DNA from: Branchiostoma floridae
Lineage: Eukaryota; Chordata; Leptocardii; Amphioxiformes; Branchiostomatidae
DNA length: 64,000 bases
Direction: 5' to 3'
NCBI RefSeq assembly: GCF_000003815.2
Contig: NC_049995.1
Location: forward strand, 14,489,378 to 14,553,377
Of the stretch, positions 1-11,639 are shown piece by piece; positions within the stretch are counted from its first letter, which is position 1, and each line of letters starts with the position of its first letter. The notes beneath the pieces were generated by a model. That model saw only the letters and a list, made by a program, of their open reading frames with translations. It made no database searches and was not told where the DNA came from. Position numbers and translations under genes: made by a program.

Positions 1-290
1 TACTCATTTGTTATGGGCAACAGTAAACGATTTCATGAGCAGGTATACGTTGGAGTAGCGTAAGGCACGCTGTAAGAGGAATGTTAAGGTGAGGCTTGTA
101 TATTTGTATGGGGCTACAGTGGATACAGGAATGTTCACTAGTTATCGAAAACGGATTCATGAGCAGGTATACGTTGGGGTAGCGTAAGGCACACTGTAAA
201 AGCAATGTTCATTTGTTATGGGCTATTGTAGATACAGGAATGTTCACTAGTTATCGAAAACGGATTCATGAGCATGTGGGATCTGCGTGA
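1..290. repeat. Imperfect tandem repeat, unit about 105-125 bp
   Basis: Three partial units share the blocks 'gattcatgagcaggtata' and 'gtagcgtaaggcac', with 'gttcactagttatcgaaaac' present in the second and third. The last unit breaks off at about 276 before the neighbouring MITE. No coding potential is seen. Confidence 0.75.
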
Positions 291-301
291 GCCACGTTGT
301 C

Positions 302-458
302 TTAGCCTCTACCTGGCTTCGTGGATCGGTGGTCTAAGTGTAGAAATTGGACAAATAGAATCTATAGTACGGCCAGAAGAGTACGTTTCCTTACCACATG
401 CTCACCATTCGTGGTGAGGATAATGATTCTACCGATCCACGGAGCCTGGTAGAGGCTA
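302..458. mobile_element. hAT-like MITE with 8-bp target site duplication
   Basis: Terminal inverted repeats read TTAGCCTCTACC at the left and, in reverse complement, TAGCCTCTACCAGGCTCC at the right. ACGTTGTC is duplicated exactly on both sides (294-301 and 459-466). An 8-bp duplication is typical of hAT elements. There is no transposase. Related copies lie at 28877-29042 and, degraded, at about 56605-56809. Confidence 0.8.
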
Positions 459-466
459 ACGTTGTC

Positions 467-2150
467 TGTCTGATGACCAGGTAAGGCATAGAGAAAAATA
501 GGTTTTGTTTCGTTTCGTTTATTTCTTAACACTACAGTAGATACGCCGACAATATTATGCGTTTCAACTAGAGTCCATTCCAAGACACCATGCGGATGTT
601 TGTTGCCATTGTTTAGAATTGATTTTAAAGTTTTGTAATTATATGTCTAGGACATTTGATACTTCAGAAATATTTTTAACACTGTTTCAACTTTATAAAT
701 ATTTCCCTGGTCCTGTAAAACTTTGGAAATATTCATGGTGTGGAATTGGATACTTCTAATGGTTTCTAAATAATGATAACAGCATTCTACCATTATTTAC
801 CATTTTCTACCATTTTCTACCATTTTCTACCATTTTCTACCATTTTTTGTAAATGGTTCAGTGGGCTGGGAAGATAGCAATTCACACATCCTTGCAAAGT
901 ATGGTTGGGTGCCATGCAACAATGGCCCACCACAAAGGATCCACCAGTGCCCAGCAGTGAAATCTAAAAATATACAGATGCAACAATAGGGCTTACTTTT
1001 ATGGGGGCAATAAACTAATTTTACCATTTGGCCAGGTTTACCATTTTTTGTAAATATTTGTAAATGTGAAATAATCACAGAGAGGTTTCACAATTATTCT
1101 AAATAAAGATAGTTTTGTACAGTTACTTTCAAAATGTTTCTAAAATATTCAAAGAAATTCAAATAAATGAGTATTTTCTTAGTCAATTTTTTGAAAATAA
1201 TTTAATTATTGTGGCTCAGATATTCTTTTATTCAAAATAATTCAGACTAATTATAAATATCGCCTAAAAACCCTCATGGTGTCTTGGAATGGACTCTAGT
1301 ACATTTGGTGCATCGTGTTCTTACTTGAATTTTTTTTCAGTGTTTTCCCTAGGCATTTTTGTTTACTTTTTGCTTCATCATAGATAGATTAATCTGAATG
1401 ATTAAGTGAAATGCATTTAGACAATGATTGATATGCCGTTAGTACTAAACACATTGATATCATTCCCTATTCACGTTCCAGACATTAAAACGAACTGTAT
1501 ATGCATTGTTTTTATTCAACTCTTTTGATTTCAAAGCTTGTACCACATTGTTTGACAAATTATATGTTTTTACCAGTATACTTCAACCATTGTTAATTGA
1601 GTGTAATTTAGTGCCAATAGCACCAACACAGCCAAACGTCCACAAATCAATTTTATATTCAGGTTAGGTCCGTCTAATAGCCGTTACTCAAATGGGATTT
1701 CTTATCTATTTCGTACTGCCTTGATGTGTATTTTCATGTGTTCTTGCATACACCTTAGCCCCTACTTTAGTATCAGACTGAGTGAAACCAAAGAACGTCA
1801 GCGTCAGTTATATGCTTTTATAAGATCCAGGTTTAGGCCACAAAGGTTTCCTTTTAGCGATAACACGCTGAAAGGGCAGGAGGCACACTACGTGCACGCG
1901 TTACTGATGGAAACCATTATACTACACCGGAGCGTCGACTCACATTCCAACGCACATGTCACGGCGTGTGTTGTAAGATGATTTGAGAAATAGTGTTCCT
2001 CAAATATAATCTTGAAAACCATCTATGCACAAAATGACACTAATACATTTGTATGCCAATAGGGACAGGTAAAACAGATATATGTGTGGTTTTAAGATCA
2101 TCTTTGGGTTTGTGTACATCTTGGCAAACTGTGATGATTGTCGCTTGGGG
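467..2150. other. AT-rich intergenic DNA, no gene recognised
   Basis: No reading frame with protein-like composition or splice context is seen. A short array of the 10-mer CATTTTCTAC occurs at about 793-850. Confidence 0.5.
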
Positions 2151-2159
2151 TAAAAATTA

Positions 2160-3020
2160 ATACATTAACGTCAGTTGATGCACAGATCCCGTTTCAAACC
2201 AGAAAGTTGTGAAGCCAGTGCAATATCTGATGTTATATCATACCTGAGGTCATCTCAGGCCTTGTATTTAAACTGCTTGGATTGCTGCTTCAGGCGTAAA
2301 GAATAAATTAAAGTTGGTTTAAGTAAAGATGAGCCATATAATACTTCAGGTTTCATATTATATCGAGGGTCATCTGAGGTCTTGTAAATGTCTGTTTTCA
2401 AACTGCTTCACGTGTAAGTAATATATCAGCGTCGCTTTATGCACAGATCACGTCTAAAACCAGGGTTTTTAGAAAGCCAGATACATATGTGTCATATGTG
2501 TCAGGAATATGTCAATGTCACGTTATGTCCAGATCATGTTTGAAACCAGAACATTTTAGAAGCCCAATAAACAAGGCTTCAGCTGTCATATTCTATCTAA
2601 GGCCATCTAAGGCCTTCACATATGTGTGTTTTCAAACTTGTTTTTATTACTGCTTCCCGTGTCAGGAATATATCAAAGTCACGTTATGTCCAGATCATGT
2701 TTGAAACCAAAACATTTTAGAAGCCCAATAAACAAGGCTTCAGTTGCCATATTCTATCTAATATAAGGTCATCTAAGGTCGTGTATATATGTCTGTTTTC
2801 AAACTGTTTTCATTGCTGCTTCATGTGTAAGGAATATATCAACGTCACGTTATGCACATGTCTCGTTTTAAACCGGGGTATTTCTGGGCCAGATATATAC
2901 ATGGCTTCAACTGTCATATTCTATCTAAGGTCATCTCAGGTCTTGTGTATTATTCCTGTTTTCAAACTGTTCTGCTTGTTGCTTCGGGTATGAAAAATAC
3001 ATCAGTGTCAATTTCTTGAC
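2160..3020. repeat. Tandem repeat of about 175-180 bp, roughly five copies
   Basis: Recurring blocks are 'ttcaaactg', 'atatatcaa..gtcacgttatg', 'cagatca.gttt.aaacca', 'aggcttcagctgtcatattc' and 'atctaaggtc'. Copies begin near 2160, 2330, 2490, 2670 and 2840. The third and fourth are the most alike. Short frames inside are by-products of the repeat. Confidence 0.8.
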
Positions 3021-3039
3021 AGATTATATTTAGAAGGCG

Positions 3040-4056
3040 CAGCCGTCATAAAATGGAGGGACGTTAAGCCTGCGGTCTTGCGAACGGGGAAACTTAAGGC
3101 CCTATCAAAGTCCGCACTTAAGAATCCAAGCACACTTGTAGTGACATAGTGGGCTTGCGAAATTTTCGGGGACTTAGCGGCTCATACCGTCTCTAATTTC
3201 ACCCCATTATCACAACCAATGGATTCAAGATTATGATCTAGCGTTAGTATCTACCTGACAAATGTTCATTTTCGACCAAATTTTATTGGTCTCAGCAGGA
3301 ATCCAAAACATCGTGTGTCGCCCCGTAATGTATACGCAATGTCTTAAATCGGTGCATATTTAAGGCACAGTACATACCTCCTTAGAGGGTATGCTACTGA
3401 TGTGATCTGATTTCAAGGAATAAGGGTATCTTTATGTGCATATAGAGACCAATGTGCTTAGTACGGGTCACAGCTATGGAATGTTGAAAATTACATAACA
3501 CGAGATTGTGTGATATACAATAATCTACTGCATGTACATGGATTTAGCTTCTTGGTATTTGATTAAAACATTTAGGAGCGTACAGAATAAGCCGTTGAAC
3601 AACACATGCAAACATGTCAATAATGTAAAGTCATTCTCGTTATAGTGGTCGAAACATTTTTGTTACTCATACTAAATATATATGATATAGCATCGGCATC
3701 AGTATCATATTAACTATGTGCAATTCATGATGAAATGCAATTTATTGTACCCGCCGCAGGTGATCCCGAATCGACCCTAAAACGTCACACGATGGTTTCA
3801 TTTTGACAGGTCACGTCCAACAAATATGTCAACCATGTAAATTTTTAATCGTTGTTAGAAACATTCTTACGACTCTTGTGTGAATTCTAATTGTAGATAT
3901 GATAACATTTGTATCAATACCACATTAGGTATGCATAATTTATGGTGAAATATACTTTGTGTATCGTCCCACGCAGGTGATCCTGGATCGACTCCAAAAC
4001 GTCACACGGTGTTTCATTCTGACATCTCACGTTCAGCATGGCTTCGAAGCCGCCTN
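3040..4056. repeat. Dispersed repeat segments flanking an assembly gap
   Basis: A segment at 3050-3180 ('gggacgttaagcctg', 'ccaagcacact', 'gtgggcttgcgaaatt') recurs diverged at 4530-4660 beyond the gap. Another at 3750-3830 ('caggtgatcc', 'aaaacgtcacac') recurs at 3968-4045. The gap therefore sits in a locally duplicated region. Confidence 0.6.
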
Positions 4057-4495
4057 NNNNNNNNNNNNNNNNNNNNNNNNNNNNNNNNNNNNNNNNNNNN
4101 NNNNNNNNNNNNNNNNNNNNNNNNNNNNNNNNNNNNNNNNNNNNNNNNNNNNNNNNNNNNNNNNNNNNNNNNNNNNNNNNNNNNNNNNNNNNNNNNNNNN
4201 NNNNNNNNNNNNNNNNNNNNNNNNNNNNNNNNNNNNNNNNNNNNNNNNNNNNNNNNNNNNNNNNNNNNNNNNNNNNNNNNNNNNNNNNNNNNNNNNNNNN
4301 NNNNNNNNNNNNNNNNNNNNNNNNNNNNNNNNNNNNNNNNNNNNNNNNNNNNNNNNNNNNNNNNNNNNNNNNNNNNNNNNNNNNNNNNNNNNNNNNNNNN
4401 NNNNNNNNNNNNNNNNNNNNNNNNNNNNNNNNNNNNNNNNNNNNNNNNNNNNNNNNNNNNNNNNNNNNNNNNNNNNNNNNNNNNNNNNNNNNNNN
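4056..4495. other. Assembly gap (N run)
   Basis: About 440 unknown bases. Any reading frame crossing it is an artefact. Confidence 0.99.
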
Positions 4496-4859
4496 ACACA
4501 TTCATATGCGTAGCCTTGTCTTATATCGTTCTAAATGGTGGGACGTTAAGCCTGTGGTCAAGATATTTAGGCGCTATCAAACCCCTTCATGATACCAAGC
4601 ACACTTATAAGACAAGGGCCAATCCATTGTGCTTGCGAAATTCTCGGGGACTTGTAAAACAGAGTGGCTTTACGCGAGAGCTGTAGACATTCACTGTGCG
4701 ATGATGAAGCATCAAGAGGTAACTCCAGGGCAAACATGAAGCATTTACGGTCCTCTGATAAGGATAAATACTGCAGACATGGCGCCGTGTGATGGAACGA
4801 GCTATAGATCATTTTATCAATTGGTAAAAGTGAACGTTGAATATACATCAAACGGAATT

Positions 4860-5600
4860 TTGGACATGGGCCTTCCGTGAGACATTACAGGCAAATGTCG
4901 AAGCCATTGTGTGACTCTACTGTCAGTAAGTCAGTGTCGCAAACCGAGCGTGATACTGTGTGATACCTTCAGAAACAATTCGTTTTACCCACGTTAGCAG
5001 CTTGAAGGTCTTTTGGAGCTATAAGTTGGATGAAAATCTTCATTATAAGAAACAATTTAGACATCATTATTCGTCACGTTATTTGAGACTCTGAAGCCGT
5101 ACATAGACTTCGGTGTATGATGGAAAAGAGTAGCCATTAATTTTCTATATAATGTATTAGATCTGCAGAGCTTTTTGGAAAATTATGCTCCGAACTTTTA
5201 ACAAATTTCTTGGACGGGAGGAAACATCGCAAACAAACGTGTGTGCCAGCGTGCGATACAATGATCTGCAAGTCAGCAATTTGAGTACTTTCCACGCCAA
5301 ACGTTTGATGGATATCTTCAATGACCAGAAACATTTTAGACATTAGTGTTTGTCACTGTGTGATACCATAAGCAGCAATTCATTTTTCACCAGAGATTTG
5401 AAGGATTTTCGTCAGATAGATATCACTGACAGAAGTAAACATTAAAGACATCCGTAGATTCCATCGTGTACAGCCAACGGCGACAATTCATTCTCAATAC
5501 CGGCAATGCGAGAAACTGTCCGAGCCGACCGAACTTTGAGTAGATATCTTTAACGGCAAAAGATATATCAGACATCCTTTGATGAGGCTAAGTGAGGCAT
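4860..5600. repeat. Weak degenerate repeat, unit about 110-130 bp
   Basis: Variants of 'cagaaacaattcgtttt', 'tttgaaggat', 'agacatcatta' and 'gtgtgataccat' recur several times upstream of the KCNE-like gene. The copies are strongly diverged and no gene is recognised. Confidence 0.4.
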
Positions 5601-5812
5601 TCTGCCAACAGCTATTCATTTTGTCTATCAGCAGTGTAAAGTACTTCCAACGGCAAGCATTTGCGGACTTTGGATCGCTGCCCTGGACATCATAGACAAA
5701 TGTAGATGGCAACGGTTGATGGTTTGAACCGCAGGCCATTATCTATATAGGAAAGGCGAGGGATTTTCCTGGATAAAATTCAAACGACTGTCGACAAGAT
5801 AAAGGATAAAAC

Positions 5813-6193
5813 ATGCTGATTGAAGGTTTCCAAGGCCGTACCGAGCTGCTCAACGACAGTCTTCGGGAGGAAGTGGACTCGTTCATGAGGGAAAACGTGA
5901 CAAATAACGGTACCTTGCACGTCGAACCGTACGACGGGGTTTCAGTGGACCCGAACGCGTTCATATACATCATAGTCGTTCTCCTATTCTATGTGGTGAG
6001 CCTATCCATACTAATGGTACAATACGTCAGGGGAGAGAAGGAGGATATTGATCTCATCCAGTACTACGAGAACTTCGTGAAGAGGGAGTCATTTCAGGAC
6101 AGGTTCAGGGTCAGGGACTTCACCAGGGATAGAAAAGGGAACCGAATCATTGCCAGAGACTGGGAGAAGTATGGGCCGTGTTCTCTCGTCTGA
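5813..6193 (+). CDS. KCNE-like single-pass membrane protein
   Basis: This intact 126-codon frame lies in one exon, as is usual for KCNE genes, and ends in TGA. KCNE proteins are small type I beta subunits that bind voltage-gated potassium channel alpha subunits and change their gating. The sequence shows an extracellular N-terminus with three N-glycosylation sequons (N14-D-S, N28-V-T, N32-G-T). One hydrophobic helix follows at about residues 49-71, opening with NAFIYI, then a charged juxtamembrane stretch (QYVRGEKEDIDL) and a Tyr-containing segment (QYYENFV). The order N-A-aromatic-x-Y-I, helix, Y-x-R-x-x-K, acidic, Y resembles KCNE3 most. The cytoplasmic tail of about 55 residues is basic and ends PCSLV. 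The classic S-N-D-P-F motif is not preserved, so membership is an inference, and another family of small single-pass proteins is possible. The first ATG of the frame is used; a 5' untranslated exon was not found. Confidence 0.6.
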   Translation: MLIEGFQGRTELLNDSLREEVDSFMRENVTNNGTLHVEPYDGVSVDPNAFIYIIVVLLFYVVSLSILMVQYVRGEKEDIDLIQYYENFVKRESFQDRFRVRDFTRDRKGNRIIARDWEKYGPCSLV

Positions 6194-7530
6194 TAGTCAG
6201 TATACATGTATGGTATTTTAGGAGTTGTTTTTGCAAGAAAGAAAGAAATAAGTCAGATCTTGGTTGCGTTTGCAAAAGCTCCTATGTCTGTGGTTAAAAT
6301 TTGTACGATTCCGAAAATAATGAATGTTATGTGCTTGATCTTTTTGCTTTCAAATAACTTAATAGAAGAACAAATGAGTTGTTCATTATACATGTACATA
6401 AACTCAACATTGTTCAGCTGTGTATATAGTACTTATATTGACTTGAAGATTTCCTGAAAGTGTGCGTATGTCATACATTCTAAACACATGCACGTGTATA
6501 TTGACTGACTGCTTTGTTAGTAAATCATATTCAATTCTTAGAAATGCCAAGGTGTATATTGATATTATCAATCTTTTAAATTTTACACCTCATGATGATA
6601 ATGATGATGAATGTAATCATTATTTGTACACGAATGGTATAGCTATTAATCATTCTTTTTTGTTAAATGTTTGTTGATGGAAATTTACCAATAATGAGCT
6701 CATTTTAAGCTATTTACAAATACAAAAAACAGCATCTGCATGTTGAAACAGTACTCTTTATTTCGTAGTTCAACGTCACTACCAATGTTTTTGTTTTTGT
6801 TTTGCCTTTTTTGTATATTAAATAAGTTTCAACACGTGCAATGCACTCTATTTCATCAGCGGAACAAATTTAAAGCCTTTATTTTAGAAATGCAAAATGC
6901 ATTCGTAATTATGTACAAGTTAATCATTTCAAAGACTGTCCCTTATATTTCTTTAGTATGATATGACTTCCTATATCACAAAAAAGCTTGAATGCACTTT
7001 GCCTTAGTTACGCATGAAACACCCTCATTTATTCTAAGCGAGACAAATTATACCATGGCAAATATCCTCAGATTAAGTAATCAACTTCAAACTGCTCGCT
7101 ATATTTCTTCATTATAAAATAAGCTCCCAGATCCTATAGCAGCATGAATACATTCCATCATATTTACGAAACAAATCCCTTGTTTTCCCAGTGTGAAGGC
7201 GTTTTATTGCAAAAAACATAGGCGGTCAAATCCCCAAATACCAGCAATACATCTTACTTGAGTTGATCCCAATATGCAATAGCATCATGAATACGCTGAC
7301 GGACTCACAATATACGTCAGAAAACAAAGTCATACTTTCTAATAGCATCTAAGCAGATTCAGTGCAAAAAGAATCTGTGTGCCATGATTCTACATATAGT
7401 TACTTTACCTGGTCTCCCATACACATCATTAACTAGGCTGAGTGGAATTCTAATCAGTTTACTAGGTAACGCTAGTTCACCTTTATCCGTGGGTGACCTT
7501 TATCCGCTGTCTTTAAAACAGCACATTTAG
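6194..7530. other. AT-rich 3' flank and intergenic DNA
   Basis: This presumably begins with the KCNE-like 3' untranslated region. No further coding sequence is recognised. Short frames here are AT-rich and have no protein-like features. Confidence 0.5.
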
Positions 7531-7715
7531 CGCCATTGGGTTATGTAAATGAGTTAGTGACGTCACTGCCTTGACTGTCAGGGATCCCATGATCCTCTTC
7601 GCTCTCTTCTATCATGGCTGCGATTGAGTGAACATCATTGGAATAAACGCCTCTTCCAATCAAGTTGCATCGGCTCCTATGATTCACTATCGCGTCCCCT
7701 TGTCAATGTTGGCGT
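7531..7715. repeat. Left 185-bp terminal direct repeat
   Basis: Begins CGCCATTGGG and ends GTTGGCGT. It contains 'gagttagtgacgtcactgcc' and is nearly identical to 8830-9014. Confidence 0.9.
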
Positions 7716-8829
7716 GGTGTGCAGCGGCTGGGAAACGATACCCAGGCCCAAACCCGAACTTTTCGCAGGGGAGATCGCACTCTGAGTGGACGGGAAGCCA
7801 CTAGCAAATGAGGATGTAGGTCAACAATGGCGCCATCAGATGTGCAGGAGGGGATCTGGTCTTTAGCTCCTCGGCGGAGCCCTTGGTCGGAAGTTATGCT
7901 TGTCTACATCCTTGCGCCAGCTTCGCTGAAGCCCCCAGAGGTCTCATAGAAGACGCAGGGAGTAGTACTCGGCTTACCTATCCGGCAAACCCCCGAATCT
8001 TCCCAGTGTCCCCCGGCCGTGTGAGTACAACGTCAAAATTCACCAACCGCCATGTTTCTTTCGTTCAACCTTCAACATAACGTTCTACCCGATTTGACGC
8101 GGACCGCCCACGGACTTTCCCACCTACGGACTTCGCTCGACAAACTTCGTCTGATCACCGCTGAACTGTACCAGCTCAGAAGAATATCATCTTATTCTAC
8201 ACTGAACTGTGTACCAGCCAAGAGGCACATAATTTTACGCTCCAGCCTAGAAGAACATCGCTCACGCTGAACTGTATCTGTTAACACCACCGGCCAAGAG
8301 AAGCATCGCATGTCACAGACCTGTGACAGTCACGAACTTTGCCCAAACAGAACTCTGCTTCTTCCAGTATTTTTCTTTCTCCTGCAGATAATCGATATTG
8401 TACTCGTCCCCATTTTATGTTAGCTACGACACTGGTATCTCACAGATAAACATTGACAATTTATTTCAGTCCAACTGTTGCCTTCATTCGTACGTAATGT
8501 GAATGTTACATAATTGTTATCTTTCATATTATGTTTAACAAACTTTACCTCAGTAGTCAACAATTTTCTTAACGCATTTAATAATGTTATATATTTCTTT
8601 TCATTAGATCTAGATTTCTTAAGTATTGTTAAAAGGATTATTTCATGGACTTCACCATTGTTAATGCACACCTTGCAGATTTATAGCATTTATACCATTT
8701 TATTACGAAAAGTAGACAACAAGCTCTGTTTTTTTTTAGATATTGTATTCCATTGTTCTCCACAGTTGTTAGTATATGATAACTTGGTAAAAAGGAGAAA
8801 GAGAGAAATAAGAAGATAAAGAGAAATCA

Positions 8830-9014
8830 CGCCATTGGGTTATGTAAATGAGTTAGTGACGTCACTGCCTTGAATGTCAGGGATCCCATGATCCTCTTCG
8901 CTCTCTTCTATCATGGCTGCGATTGAGTGAACATCATTGGAATAAACGCCTCTTCCAATCAAGTTGCATCGGCTCCTATGATTCACTATCGCGTCCCCTT
9001 GTCAATGTTGGCGT
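8830..9014. repeat. Right 185-bp terminal direct repeat
   Basis: Second copy of 7531-7715. The only clear difference seen is 'ttgactgtca' versus 'ttgaatgtca'. The near identity implies recent insertion or gene conversion. Confidence 0.9.
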
Positions 9015-9304
9015 AGGAGTATTAAGTCTGCTGACAGTGGTTTTAAATTTTCAATATTTTCAAATGTTCCAATTTGAAACAAAGTCCGTCGACTTCATAT
9101 CCCTAAATATGTTTTTTTCTTACAGACAACGAATGTAGGTTACCCTTGGATTAAGGTGAACCAGTGTACCCCCCTCCCCCTTCCATCAGCGACCAGCCTG
9201 GGTGCCAATTTACCTTATATTATTCCATATTTCAACAAGTGAAAGGAAAAGGGCGACGCGTTAAAATCACAAATCACTGGAAAGACAAACACATGTACAG
9301 ACAA

Positions 9305-10215
9305 AAACGAGGCGTAAAACGCTGAGCCAAGCCCTTAGCGTCTGCTCGGAGATGAATGGCTTGCTCTGAGCCCAAGAAGCGTGAAACTATGTCGCATTAC
9401 TCAGTACTAGATGAGGCCCAGATAACGGCACATGAGGACTAGCTTTAGTAAGAAGATACGCTTAGAAAACTCCACAAACACAGTCACGTGTTGGGCGTAG
9501 GTCCCATTTCCAAACATGGGCCCGGCCGGGCAGCTTTCGGGATCGAAAAGTATTATATTCCTTATTTTACATGTTGTTTGTACCTGCAATTAGCCCTCGG
9601 GCAAGAACTTGCAATAAACACATTATTATATAAAAGACGTGAAAATTCACAAAATGCCAAAATGAGATTCATGACCATGATTTGTGTAGATTTCTTGGTA
9701 TTCTAATTTTTCGTTTCTTAAAACATACCGGCTGGGTCCCGGTTTGGAAAATATGTGACCTAAGCCTAAAACGCTGAGCCAAGCCCTTTACATCTGCTCG
9801 GAGATTAATAGCTTGCTCTGAGCGCAAGAAGCGTGAAACTAGGCATTACTCGGGGCTAGATGAGGCCCAGATTACGGTGTACGAGGACTAGCTATAGTAA
9901 ACGCTTAGAAAACTTCGCAAACTCACGTGTAAAACGCTGAGTCAAACCATTACATCTGCTTGGAGATTAATAGCTTGCTCTGTGCGCAAAAAGCGTAAAA
10001 CTAGGTCGCATTACTCAGGGCAAGATGAGGCCCAGATTTCGGTGTACGAGGACTATAGCTATAGTAAACGCTTAGAAAACTTCGCAAACTCACGTGTAAA
10101 ACGCTGAGTCAAACCATTACGTCTGCTTGGAGATTAATAGCTTGCTCTGTGCGCAAAAAGCGTGGAACTAGGTCGCATTACTCAGGGCTAGATGAGGCCC
10201 AGATTACGGTGTAAG
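9305..10215. repeat. Satellite-like tandem repeat, unit about 166 bp, four copies
   Basis: Each copy starts near 'taaaacgctgag', passes through 'agcttgctctg', 'aagcgt.aaacta', 'gatgaggcccaga' and 'acgcttagaaaac', and ends 'aactcacgtg'. Copies begin at about 9316, 9764, 9930 and 10097. The first is separated from the rest by about 280 bp of other sequence. The last three are close to one another. Confidence 0.9.
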
Positions 10216-10279
10216 GGGATCGAATTGTGCGACTAATGGGAACAATCAATGCGGCTGGTGTGCCTCGATTGATGTTGAT

Positions 10280-10473
10280 TGGGTCTGATCAGGCAGGACC
10301 GATTTCTCTGTCATCAGATCACGGGTTTAACGGGGAGACGTGAACTGCACGAGGAATCGTGTAGGGACCATCATTACCTTCGCCGGATGGTTATGTTTTG
10401 AGCGTGTTTTTTTCTCGCTTTGTGTACGTGTGTGTTTGTGTGTGTCTGTGTGTGCGTGTGCGTGCGTGCGTGC

Positions 10474-10552
<79 letters not shown>

Positions 10553-10830
10553 TGTCTGCCTGTCTGTCAACGGCATAAGTCGAGAACCCTTGGATGGATC
10601 CTGATGATATTTGGTAGGTGGGTAGGAGTCACGAAAACGAAGGTCGATAATGGGCTTCCTAGCGGTTTCCAAAGGTACTGCAGCAAAACTTCAATTTGTA
10701 TAACTCTTGTTCTGGTTCTTTTCAATAAGATTTTGCAATGATCAGGCAGGACCGATTTCTCTGTCATCAAATCATAGGTTTGACGGGAGGATAGGAGGTC
10801 TACGTGACCTGCACACGTTATCGTGTCGAC
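10280..10830. repeat. Direct repeats flanking a GT microsatellite
   Basis: 'gatcaggcaggaccgatttc' and the following 40 or so bases occur at 10287 and again at 10740. Between them lie a (GT)n tract (10425-10555) and sequence containing 'cttggatggatcctgatgat', which looks like part of an interspersed repeat. Frames across the GT tract are not genes. Confidence 0.75.
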
Positions 10831-11052
10831 ATACTATTGCTCGATTTATTTTCTTCTTTCCTTTAAGTTTTTAATAAGGTTGGAATTGCGACCAAAACTC
10901 TCTTTAGAAGTTATAAAATAAACTTAATCAATGTTATCAATATAGAAGTCAATTTGGGAAATTTGAGGGGTTTTCTGGTCTTCCAATACACTCTTTTCAG
11001 GAATGAGTAGTATTCAGTTTATGAAGTCGTACGTCATAGAACAGGTTTGGAC

Positions 11053-11485
11053 TAGGGGTGGGTACCGGTACAGAAAATTCAGGTCCAGGTCCGGTTCAGG
11101 TCCAGATGATCAGGTCCAGGTCCGGACCTGAACCTGGACTTGATGCAGTATGACTCATACCAATGGTTTATTTCACTGCAAAGAAATCTGTTTGGTGGAG
11201 TATTAGACTCCCACTGGCGTTTTTAAATCCTACAACGCTAACTGCACCTGTACGATTGGCTGTATAACTTGATAGAAATTACGATTAACTCTACTCTACT
11301 TCACTCTTGTTATTTTCTTCCACCTGCAAGCGCCAAAACGTGTGAATGCCTGATAAAATAATATGTTAATTTTCTAATCGGTCCAACATCCGGTCCACCT
11401 AATTTTTTCAGGTCCGGTTTTTCTGGACCGGTCCAATAAGAAAAACCGGTTTTGTACCGGTACGTTGTACCGATACCCAGCCCTA
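11053..11485. mobile_element. hAT-type MITE, 433 bp, exact 8-bp TSD
   Basis: GTTTGGAC is duplicated at 11045-11052 and 11486-11493. The termini are inverted: TAGGGGTGGGTACCGGTAC on the left and TAGGGCTGGGTATCGGTAC (reverse complement) on the right. The interior is made of 'aggtccaggtccgg' type subrepeats in both directions. No transposase is encoded. The TSD length points to hAT. Confidence 0.9.
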
Positions 11486-11639
11486 GTTTGGACGTTTTAC
11501 GGTATCCATGCAACACGGTCTACATATAAAAAATGCTATAGACATAAGTGTTATGTCAAGGCTGTAATTAGAATGCAAAACGTTTTATCACAAGATCAAC
11601 ATGTGACTCAAAACGTGAACAGCATGCAGAATTGCGGAC

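Larger units (their letters stand above)
7531..9014. mobile_element. TRIM-like non-autonomous LTR element
   Basis: Two direct repeats of 185 bp (7531-7715 and 8830-9014) differ at about one visible position. They flank 1.1 kb with no reverse transcriptase, integrase or gag. A 35-40 bp purine-only-like tract (about 8789-8828) ends right before the right repeat, where a polypurine tract belongs. The left repeat is followed by TGGTGTGCAGCGGCTGG, a possible tRNA primer-binding site. Each repeat carries TGACGTCA, a CREB/ATF site. The ends are CGCCA/TGGCG rather than the usual TG/CA, and no clear target duplication was found. A repeat-flanked segment of another kind therefore remains possible. Confidence 0.5.

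Noticed and set aside
3914-4686. Long frames across the first N run
   Set aside because: They consist mostly of unknown residues; the flanks are repeats.
10340-10741. 133-codon frame rich in Val-Cys
   Set aside because: It is a translated GT microsatellite.
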